A DNA stretch of 45,553 nucleotides from Treponema sp. (GTDB lineage: Bacteria; Spirochaetota; Spirochaetia; Treponematales; Treponemataceae): assembly GCA_017619795.1 (NCBI GenBank), contig JAFZRP010000039.1, positions 1 to 45,553 on the forward strand, given 5' to 3'. The notes under the pieces were generated by a model. It saw only the letters and a program-made list of their open reading frames with translations, was not told the origin of the DNA and made no database searches. The position numbers were made by a program, and so were the translations under genes. Below are positions 40,034-45,553 of this stretch, piece after piece. Position 1 is the stretch's first letter. The number at the start of each line of letters is the position of its first letter.

Positions 40034-40528
40034 CTAACCAAAAATATTTTTTTTCAGCAGTTTCTGGTAATCTTTGCCAAACCTGTTGAAATAAATCCCC
40101 TGTGTATCAGCTTCTACAACTGCAAGCTTAAAATTGCTCCAGCCCCAGAAGCTGAACTTATATGATTTATACAGCTTTGTCTTTTTAATTGCTTTTTTTG
40201 TTTCTTCATCTATTTTGTCTGTTATGATGATGAGGGTAACGTCTGAATTGCGATGACCATTGTAGGGTTTTACGCGTGTAAGCCCATTCTCCCAGGCTGA
40301 CTTTGTGAGTTCATTAAGCTTTTGACTGTCTAGATTTGGAATTGTGGCGAAAAATACAAACTCGTTGGAATCAATATCTGCAATATGAGCTGAGCGCACA
40401 AGAAAATACTGCTCGTTGTGTGAACGAAACTCTGCTTCAGCACAGAATGGCGGATCAGATACTTTTTTAACAGTATAATACCGTTCAAAGGACGGTAAAA
40501 CTTTTTCAATTATTTGGGGAAGCTCCAT
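40034..40528 (-). CDS. Conserved hypothetical protein upstream of cstA
   Basis: A 164-residue soluble protein beginning MELPQIIEKVLPSFERYYTVKK, with ADIDSNEFVFFATIPNL, VTLIIITDKIDEETKKAIKKTK and a C-terminal WGWSNFKLAVVEADTQGIYFNRFGKDYQKLLKK. I recognise a recurrent small family of unknown function but cannot name it with confidence. ATG 40528 has AAGGTGAT upstream; the open frame to 40573 overlaps the promoter and is rejected. It has a strong promoter and probably forms a two-gene unit with cstA. Confidence 0.8.
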   Translation of the reverse strand: MELPQIIEKVLPSFERYYTVKKVSDPPFCAEAEFRSHNEQYFLVRSAHIADIDSNEFVFFATIPNLDSQKLNELTKSAWENGLTRVKPYNGHRNSDVTLIIITDKIDEETKKAIKKTKLYKSYKFSFWGWSNFKLAVVEADTQGIYFNRFGKDYQKLLKKNIFG

Positions 40529-40544
40529 TGCATCACCTTTTTTT

Positions 40545-40573
40545 AGTATAAGCGAGGAAATATTAAGTGTCAA
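40545..40573 (-). promoter_or_regulatory. Near-consensus promoter of the hypothetical-cstA unit
   Basis: A perfect TTGACA (40573-40568), a spacer of exactly 17 bases and TATACT (40550-40545). Unlike the leaderless set, this transcript has room for a ribosome site (AAGGTGAT). Confidence 0.85.
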
Positions 40574-40615
40574 TCAAAAACTTTAGCGTAAGTGTAGGGG
40601 AAATGTATTATTTAT

Positions 40616-40724
40616 AGCCTCAGAGGCTCCTTCAAAGTCTCTAAAAATAAAAATCTTTATTTTTCCAGAATTGTGCTTTACAATGGAAGAAAGTAACTTG
40701 TATGGGAAACTTTTGTTTTCCCTA
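40616..40724. other. Hairpin-rich intergenic region upstream of the transglutaminase-like lipoprotein
   Basis: This gap of about 185 bases holds three inverted repeats: AGCCT/AGGCT at 40616-40628, a 9-bp AAAAATAAA/TTTATTTTT stem at 40643-40664 (loop AATC), and GGGAAA/TTTCCC at about 40704-40722 just before the -10. No ORF or known riboswitch form was seen. Confidence 0.4.
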
Positions 40725-40728
40725 TAAT
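40723..40728 (+). promoter_or_regulatory. -10 box of the transglutaminase-like lipoprotein gene
   Basis: A perfect TATAAT, with TTGTAT (40698-40703) as a weak -35 at 19 bases. The leader carries AAGGAG before ATG 40758. Confidence 0.5.
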
Positions 40729-40757
40729 TCTATTTTACTAATTTCAAGGAGATTTTT

Positions 40758-42170
40758 ATGAAATTATTCTTAAAACGAATACAAATTGTAATGTTTGTAT
40801 TATTCTCAACATTCCTGTTCTTCAGTTGCGACAGCTTGCTTAACAAAATGGCTGGAAATGAAGAAGATCTTCCATTTATTTCTGGTGTTAATCATAGTAC
40901 TGATGATCCATTAACAGCTGGTACTGCAGTTGATTTTACTTTTGAATGTAATGATCTTGATATAATCCGTGTTTCTTATCAGGATACCGAAAAAGAAATT
41001 GAGTATGAATATATCAGAAAAGGTGCAGATGGAAAATATAGTCAGACTCTCTGGATCCCAAAAAAAGCCAAAAAGATGCAGTTTTATATTGTTCCAAAGG
41101 GTGGAGATATTTATGACGAAAACCAGTGGAAAGTTCGTAAAACATATACAATAAATGGAGACTATTCTTTTGGTGATTTTACAATTCCAACTGATACAGA
41201 TTATGCAAAAGCATGGTCTTACAGAACAAATGAACCAGAAGCAGAGGTAAAAACATGGATTGCTGATTCAACATTGGAAGCTACACGTAAAGCTAATCCT
41301 TATCAGTATGTAAAAGACGTTAGTGAGAAAATAAAGGCAGCAGCTCCTACAGATAAGTTTAAACAGGTTAAGATGGTTCACGATCTTCTTGCTCTTCTTA
41401 TTCCTTATGATGTAGTAGGAGTTAACAAAGAGCCTATGCCTCCACAGGATTATTGGACAGTTCTTCAGAATAAGGTTGGTGTTTGTCAGGGTTATGCATT
41501 AACATTCAACAAGTTCTGCGAAATGATGGATATTGATTGTGACTATGTTTTCGGTTATGGAAGAGGTGAAACTCACGCATGGGATATAGTTAAGATTGAC
41601 GGCAAATGTTATCTGATTGACTGTACATGGGATGCAGGATATGGTGCAAAGAATGAAGCTGAAGTATTGGAATTTAAAGAAAGATATTCAACAGCTTATC
41701 TGTTCCTTCAGCCGGAATTGTTCGGTTACAGTCACTGGCCAAAGTATGATACAGATAAACGCCAGCTTACTTCAACAGCTGTAACTTACGATCAGTTTAA
41801 GGACTTTGTCAGTGTAAGTTCTTATTTCCATGCTGTTACACCAAGAAATAAAACTTTGAAGCTTGGAGAAAAGAATAAATTCCAGATTCTTACATTTGAT
41901 GATAGTGATATAGAGGAAGTATTTATTGGTTGTATTTTGGAAGATTCTAGTTCTGGATATTATAGAATCAAGAAAGAAGACAAAACAAATGAAACATTTG
42001 TTAAGACCGACAAGAGTATTTATTCATTAGAAGTTACTGTTCCTGAAAAAATGACAATTACAAAAGACGGTCAAACTATTGAATCTGCAGTAAAGGAAGT
42101 AAGAATTTTCTATAAATCAAAGGCAGATGGAAAGTCTTATACTGCAGCTACATATACTCCAGCTAAATAA
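40758..42170 (+). CDS. Transglutaminase-like lipoprotein
   Basis: A 470-residue predicted lipoprotein (signal then FFSC lipobox, Cys24 region). Residues 55-130 resemble an Ig-like or carbohydrate-binding beta domain. The transglutaminase core (about 185-325) has Cys in VGVCQGYALTFNKFCEMM, His in GETHAWDIVKI and Asp in YLIDCTWDAGYG, the full triad. The remaining 120 residues form a beta-rich tail. Such proteins cross-link or cleave peptides at the cell surface in bacteria; the target is unknown. AAGGAG precedes the ATG, and a strong terminator follows. Confidence 0.9.
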   Translation: MKLFLKRIQIVMFVLFSTFLFFSCDSLLNKMAGNEEDLPFISGVNHSTDDPLTAGTAVDFTFECNDLDIIRVSYQDTEKEIEYEYIRKGADGKYSQTLWIPKKAKKMQFYIVPKGGDIYDENQWKVRKTYTINGDYSFGDFTIPTDTDYAKAWSYRTNEPEAEVKTWIADSTLEATRKANPYQYVKDVSEKIKAAAPTDKFKQVKMVHDLLALLIPYDVVGVNKEPMPPQDYWTVLQNKVGVCQGYALTFNKFCEMMDIDCDYVFGYGRGETHAWDIVKIDGKCYLIDCTWDAGYGAKNEAEVLEFKERYSTAYLFLQPELFGYSHWPKYDTDKRQLTSTAVTYDQFKDFVSVSSYFHAVTPRNKTLKLGEKNKFQILTFDDSDIEEVFIGCILEDSSSGYYRIKKEDKTNETFVKTDKSIYSLEVTVPEKMTITKDGQTIESAVKEVRIFYKSKADGKSYTAATYTPAK

Positions 42171-42186
42171 GTAACTTAAACCCTAT

Positions 42187-42222
42187 AAAAAAAGGTCATT
42201 CGTTCGCGAATGACCTTTTTTT
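42187..42222. terminator. Bidirectional intrinsic terminator
   Basis: GGTCATTCG (42194-42202), loop TTCG, CGAATGACC (42207-42215): a 9-bp stem with a UUCG loop, flanked by seven A before and seven T after, so it works on both strands. It serves the transglutaminase-like lipoprotein gene (+) and pta (-). Confidence 0.93.
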
Positions 42223-42244
42223 GTTTTAGTGTGCAGTTTTGCAA

Positions 42245-43276
42245 TTATGCCTGCAATGCTGTAACAGCTACAGTTGCAACAATGTCGTCTACGTTGCAGC
42301 CGCGGCTAAGGTCGTTGAGAGGTTTTGCAAAGCCCTGGCAGATTGGACCGATTGCCATCCAGCCGCCCATTCTCTGGCAGATTTTGTAGCCGATATTTCC
42401 TGCGTTGATGTTAGGGAAGATGAAGGTGTTTGCGTGTCCTGCAACCTTGCTGTCTGGAGCTTTAAGTTCGCCAACTTCTGGTGCAACAGCGGCATCAAAC
42501 TGGAACTCGCCGTCCAAAGCTAAATCTGGAGCGGCAGCCTTTGCAAGCTCTGTAGCCTTCTGAACCTTTGTAACTGTATCGTAATATTTTGCATCGTTTC
42601 CAGAACCCTTTGTAGAGAAAGAAAGCATTGCAACTCTTGGTTCAATTCCTGCAATCTTCTTTGCTGTATCTGCAGAAGCAATAGCAATATCACGGAGCTC
42701 TTCTGCACTTGGTTCGATGTTGATTGCACAGTCACCAAATACGGCAACTCCTTCTGGAATATATTTGTTTCCGCCTTCTGGAGCAACCATAATAAAGCAG
42801 CTTGAAACTGTATTAAAGTTAGGAGCTGTTTTGATTACCTGTAAGCCAGGACGAAGTGTATTTGCAGTAGAGTGGCAAGCTCCAGAAACAAAACCATCTG
42901 CATCGCCGGCTTTTAGGATAAGAGCACCATACATTGTGTGGTCTTTTAAGATTGCTGCTTTTGCGGCTGCAACATCTGCATATTCAGGTGCTCCAGTCTT
43001 CTTGTTGATTTTTCCTTCGCGTGCCTTGAACAAAAGCTCTGCATATTTGTCTGCGTTTGCATCCTTTGCAGGATCTACAATTGTAACACCAGTTAAATCT
43101 GCATTGCTTCCGCTAGCCTTAATATCATCATCGCTTCCAATCAAGATGATTTTTGCGATTCCTTCTTTTGTAATTTTTGAAGCAGCTTCTACAACACGTT
43201 TGTCTTCGCCTTCGCAAAGAACGATTGTTTTACCGGCAGCTTTTGCCTTTTTCAATAAATCTTCAACAAAAGTCAT
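42245..43276 (-). CDS. pta: Phosphate acetyltransferase
   Basis: Converts acetyl-CoA and phosphate to acetyl phosphate, on the route to acetate and ATP. A 343-residue short-type Pta: TIVLCEGEDKRVVEAASKITKEGIAKIILIG at the start, then DGFVSGACHSTANTLRPGLQVIKT, SSCFIMV, VFGDCAINIEPSAEELRDIAI, RVAMLSFSTKGSG and the closing NINAGNIGYKICQRMGGWMAIGPICQGFAKPLNDLSRGCNVDDIV. GGAG precedes the ATG. The acetate kinase gene is not in this window. Acetyl phosphate may also feed response regulators. Confidence 0.97.
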   Translation of the reverse strand: MTFVEDLLKKAKAAGKTIVLCEGEDKRVVEAASKITKEGIAKIILIGSDDDIKASGSNADLTGVTIVDPAKDANADKYAELLFKAREGKINKKTGAPEYADVAAAKAAILKDHTMYGALILKAGDADGFVSGACHSTANTLRPGLQVIKTAPNFNTVSSCFIMVAPEGGNKYIPEGVAVFGDCAINIEPSAEELRDIAIASADTAKKIAGIEPRVAMLSFSTKGSGNDAKYYDTVTKVQKATELAKAAAPDLALDGEFQFDAAVAPEVGELKAPDSKVAGHANTFIFPNINAGNIGYKICQRMGGWMAIGPICQGFAKPLNDLSRGCNVDDIVATVAVTALQA

Positions 43277-43298
43277 ATTATTACTCCATTATTTAATT

Positions 43299-43314
43299 AT
43301 CAGGTTGACCCGAT
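43299..43314. repeat. Imperfect palindrome in the pta leader
   Basis: ATC(A)GG, loop TTGA, CC(C)GAT with one mismatch, in the predicted 5' leader of pta between the -10 and the ribosome site. It may be a weak hairpin or a decayed REP-like element. Confidence 0.3.
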
Positions 43315-43321
43315 GTTCTAT

Positions 43322-43350
43322 AGAATACAACTATAAAAAGCATTTTGCAA
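43322..43350 (-). promoter_or_regulatory. Candidate pta promoter
   Basis: TTGCAA (43350-43345, 4/6), a 17-base spacer and TATTCT (43327-43322, 4/6). The leader of about 40 bases ends with a GGAG ribosome site. Confidence 0.5.
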
Positions 43351-43372
43351 CCGCACAAATAAAGTGTATGTT

Positions 43373-43391
43373 TTCCGAATCAAGTTCGGAA
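43373..43391. repeat. REP-like palindrome, TTCCGAA stem
   Basis: TTCCGAA, loop TCAAG, TTCGGAA, followed by TGAC, between pta and luxS. The loop and the flank match the element at 33786-33808, so the two belong to one family whose stem bases vary. Confidence 0.6.
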
Positions 43392-43398
43392 TGACATT

Positions 43399-43872
43399 TT
43401 ATTGTGCAGGGTACACGTAACACGGAGAGGTCTTCAAAACTTCTACGTATTTTTTAGCCTCGTACTGTGCCATTGGCAGATTGTGCAGAAGATAGTTTCC
43501 GCAGTTTTCAGGTTCCGTGCCAGGGATTTTGTCGTTAAAGTTGGCAGCAAACTCAAAAGCCTTAATCATCAGCTTGGCAATTACTTCGCATGGCTGCTGA
43601 CCTTTTATAATAAGATAAAAGCCTGTGAGACAGCCCATTGGTCCCCAGTAGATAATTGAATCCTTCCATTCATCATCATTACGCAAAAAGGTTGCAATAA
43701 GATGCTCGAGTGTATGCATTGCCCCAACTCCAGCACACGGTTCAATGTTTGGTCGCTTAAGTCGTATGTCGTAAGTAGTGATTTTGTTTCCATCAACATC
43801 ATCAACGCGGGAAACATAAACTCCCGGCAACAGCTTTGTGTGGTCAATTGTAAAACTTGGAATTAAATCCAT
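43399..43872 (-). CDS. luxS: S-ribosylhomocysteine lyase (autoinducer-2 synthase)
   Basis: Splits S-ribosylhomocysteine to homocysteine and DPD, the precursor of autoinducer-2, and detoxifies S-adenosylhomocysteine. A 157-residue LuxS: FTIDHTKLLPGVYVSR at the start, the metal motif HTLEH (His53, His57), catalytic Cys81 in GPMGCLTGFYL, and metal ligand Cys124 in PENCGNYLLH. All active-site residues are intact. TGGAG precedes the ATG. No pfs or other methyl-cycle gene is in this window. Confidence 0.97.
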   Translation of the reverse strand: MDLIPSFTIDHTKLLPGVYVSRVDDVDGNKITTYDIRLKRPNIEPCAGVGAMHTLEHLIATFLRNDDEWKDSIIYWGPMGCLTGFYLIIKGQQPCEVIAKLMIKAFEFAANFNDKIPGTEPENCGNYLLHNLPMAQYEAKKYVEVLKTSPCYVYPAQ

Positions 43873-43914
43873 AAGAACTCCATTTAAAATAATTTTTGGA
43901 ATAAAGATTTTAAT

Positions 43915-43943
43915 AGTATAGCATTTTACATATTGTTTGACAC
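43915..43943 (-). promoter_or_regulatory. luxS promoter, overlapping the divergent lipoprotein -35
   Basis: GTGTCA (43943-43938, 4/6), a 17-base spacer and TATACT (43920-43915). The -35 occupies the same bases as the TTGACA of the plus-strand promoter. Confidence 0.6.
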
Positions 43944-43965
43944 CATTAAAAATATTGTTTAAAAT
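43937..43965 (+). promoter_or_regulatory. Promoter of the InlB-repeat lipoprotein gene
   Basis: A perfect TTGACA (43937-43942), a spacer of exactly 17 bases and TAAAAT (43960-43965, 5/6). The -35 coincides with the luxS -35 on the other strand. Confidence 0.8.
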
Positions 43966-43997
43966 TATTCGATTTACAAAAATTGAGGTGGAACTGT

Positions 43998-45553
43998 ATG
44001 AAAAAACATCTGCTATTCATTCTTGCGTTGTGTGCTGTTTTTACTGCATGTAAAGGAGAAGTTGACTCTTTAAAAGACGATACTTCGGAAAACTATTTTG
44101 TGTCCTATGAATCAGACTATGGTACGTTGCCTGATTCAATTAAAAACGGAATCCATGTAAAAGAAAATACCGTGCTTACTGCCGAGCAGCTCCCGGAACT
44201 TACGGCCGACAATATGATTTTCAAAGGCTGGTATGACGGAGAAATAGAGGCTGTTGCAGGTGAATACAAGGTTACTAAAAACGTAACGCTCACGGCATTC
44301 TGGGATAAAAATGTAACAGGACCAGAAACTGTACAAGTAACAGTAACGCTCAAAGCAGATTCCGAAACGGTTTCTTCTATAGTAAAGAGCGCTGGAGAAG
44401 TAATCCAAGAGTCGGAAATCCCGGTACTTGCAAAAACCGGCTATACCTTTGCGGGCTGGTTTACAGAAGCTGGCGATAACGATGATGAAGAAATACAGCT
44501 TACAGCTGGCTACACAGTTACAAAAGATATAACCTTTATTCCAAAATGGACTGCAAACGAATATACAATCACCTTTAATTCAAATAATGCTGCAGCAGAA
44601 ACAGCTTCTCAAACGGTAACTTATGATACAACCGTAAAGCTTGCAGCCTGTACCTTTACCTACGACGGTTACAGATTTATCGGCTGGACTATTGACGCAG
44701 ACGGGAAGGGTACTTCTTATTCAGATGGTTCAGATTTTGCCATTACAATTACAGAGGACATAACGCTTTATGCACAGTGGGCAGAAGCTGACCTCTACAT
44801 CATAAAATACGAAAATACACGTGGTGTAGAAAATACAAATCCTGTTTCTTACAGCAAAACAGAAGGTGTAACACTTACAGACCTTATCCCGCCAATTGGT
44901 TATATTTTTGACGGTTGGTATGATTCTGAAGATTCAAATGGCAACGGAAGCGGTAATAAGGTTGAAAGCTGGGGTGTAAATCAGAAAACCGGCGACCTTA
45001 CGCTTTATGCAAAGTGGAGTCCTAGAACAGATATAGCTTACAAGGTAGAGCACTGGCAGCAGAATATTGATGATGATGGTTATACTCTTACAGCAACCGA
45101 CAATCTGACCGGTACAACTGGCACTCTAACAACAGCTGCCGCAAGAGAGTATACAGGTTTTAGCACAAAATCCTTTGAACTAACACCAATTGCCGCAGAC
45201 GGAAGCACAGTTGTCCGCATTGAATACGTCCGCGATATCATTACTTATACGTTCTACGCTAACGACGAAAATGAAAGTGGCGGTAAATGGAATGATAATT
45301 CCGAGACAAAAACTGTAAGCGGAAAGTACGGGGCTACAGTAACAGCTCCGACCGCTCCTGTTAAAACAGGCTTCACCTTTGGCTCCTGGAATGCAGCAAT
45401 TCCAGAAACCTTTGGTTCGGCAAATGCAACCTTTATCGCTCAGTGGGTAGATGGCACTGGTACTGCATATAAGGTAGAGCACTGGCAGCAGAATGCAGAT
45501 GATGATGAATACACACTTAAAGATACCGAAAATCTTGTTGGAACAATCGCTGC
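43998..45553 (+). CDS. InlB B-repeat (Listeria-Bacteroides repeat) lipoprotein, 3' end beyond window
   Basis: At least 518 codons, still open at the window end. It starts with a lipoprotein signal (MKKHLLFILALCAVFTACKG, Cys18). The rest is made of beta-grasp repeats of about 70 residues that end in the signature phrase G(W)Y or GW...TLYAQW: FKGWYDG, TLTAFW; YTFAGWF, TFIPKW; YRFIGWT, TLYAQW; YIFDGWYDS, TLYAKW; FTFGSWNA, TFIAQW. A longer motif AYKVEHWQQN.DDD.YTL occurs twice. Such proteins act as adhesins or surface binding proteins. GAGGTGG precedes the ATG, and a near-consensus promoter lies upstream. Confidence 0.9.
   Translation, partial: MKKHLLFILALCAVFTACKGEVDSLKDDTSENYFVSYESDYGTLPDSIKNGIHVKENTVLTAEQLPELTADNMIFKGWYDGEIEAVAGEYKVTKNVTLTAFWDKNVTGPETVQVTVTLKADSETVSSIVKSAGEVIQESEIPVLAKTGYTFAGWFTEAGDNDDEEIQLTAGYTVTKDITFIPKWTANEYTITFNSNNAAAETASQTVTYDTTVKLAACTFTYDGYRFIGWTIDADGKGTSYSDGSDFAITITEDITLYAQWAEADLYIIKYENTRGVENTNPVSYSKTEGVTLTDLIPPIGYIFDGWYDSEDSNGNGSGNKVESWGVNQKTGDLTLYAKWSPRTDIAYKVEHWQQNIDDDGYTLTATDNLTGTTGTLTTAAAREYTGFSTKSFELTPIAADGSTVVRIEYVRDIITYTFYANDENESGGKWNDNSETKTVSGKYGATVTAPTAPVKTGFTFGSWNAAIPETFGSANATFIAQWVDGTGTAYKVEHWQQNADDDEYTLKDTENLVGTIA
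45042..45494 (+). repeat. Direct repeat within the InlB lipoprotein gene
   Basis: A 24-base identical sequence coding for KVEHWQQN occurs at 45042-45065 and 45471-45494, 429 bases (143 codons) apart, followed in both by an Asp-rich stretch. It marks a large repeat unit that can recombine to change the number of modules. Confidence 0.8.

Noticed and set aside
40574..40757. Possible riboswitch in the hairpin-rich gap
   Set aside because: The three hairpins are simple and AT-rich and match no known class I can recognise; recorded only as structure.
42289..43394. Long plus-strand frames opposite pta
   Set aside because: The minus strand encodes a complete Pta with all motifs; the Ala-rich plus frames are products of its codon bias.
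1..45553. CRISPR arrays, insertion sequences, prophage, tRNA or rRNA genes
   Set aside because: No regularly spaced repeats, transposase or integrase motifs, or tRNA-like cloverleaf sequences were seen in reading.

Overview
This window looks like a gut- or rumen-type spirochaete of the Treponema kind. That is inferred from gene content and style: moderately AT-rich DNA, many predicted lipoproteins, a Listeria-Bacteroides (InlB B) repeat lipoprotein, a 7TMR-DISM/SpoIIE phosphatase, uronate catabolism, luxS and cstA. No rRNA, tRNA or phage gene is present to fix the taxonomy. Genes are dense and on both strands. No stretch over 300 bases lacks a gene; the longest gap is about 185 bases (40574-40757).

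Layout. 11-1801: a NarL-type two-component pair. 1860-5977: uronate/KDPG catabolism (uxaC, eda, kdgK) interrupted by proC. 6036-10696: a ZIP metal transporter, a nucleotidyltransferase-like gene with a CD3324-family helix-turn-helix gene, an ANT(6)-type adenylyltransferase overlapping a transglutaminase-like gene, and a higBA toxin-antitoxin pair. 10780-13788: azlCD, an S41 peptidase, a GNAT acetyltransferase and a small membrane protein. 13843-16508: a VWA lipoprotein and a PQ-loop/SGNH fusion. 16696-18699: a CitA/DcuS-DcuR-type two-component pair. 18724-21331: a membrane/flavodoxin fusion divergent from a three-gene unit (secreted protein, LytTR regulator, DUF3021). 21453-24778: ddl, a Nudix-HD fusion, DUF2087 and a patatin. 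24901-29317 (minus): an EAL phosphodiesterase, a VOC-GNAT fusion and a MATE exporter with overlapping ends. 29415-33776: LMW phosphatase, HAD and DUF1295 genes, then an aldo/keto reductase and a GH5 glycosidase. 33817-45553: large lipoproteins, SpoIIE phosphatase, cstA, a secreted transglutaminase-like lipoprotein, pta, luxS and an InlB-repeat lipoprotein cut by the window end.

How the genes work together. The metabolic genes fit a fermenter of plant polysaccharide: GH5 cleaves beta-glucans, UxaC/KdgK/Eda turn uronates into pyruvate and glyceraldehyde 3-phosphate, Pta leads to acetate, and CstA may take up pyruvate or peptides. Sensory genes (two histidine kinase/regulator pairs, LytTR, c-di-GMP phosphodiesterase, SpoIIE phosphatase, LuxS) are interspersed.

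The most striking pattern is in translation initiation. About ten start codons sit only 6-10 bases after a good -10 box and have no Shine-Dalgarno, so their mRNAs should be leaderless. Other genes in the same window have textbook AGGAGG sites. Other points of interest are a palindromic operator inside the higBA promoter, paired direct repeats that may be LytTR sites, an internal ribosome site inside the PQ-loop/SGNH fusion, an 18-codon leaderless ORF coupled to DUF2087, and a hidden 44-codon membrane ORF.
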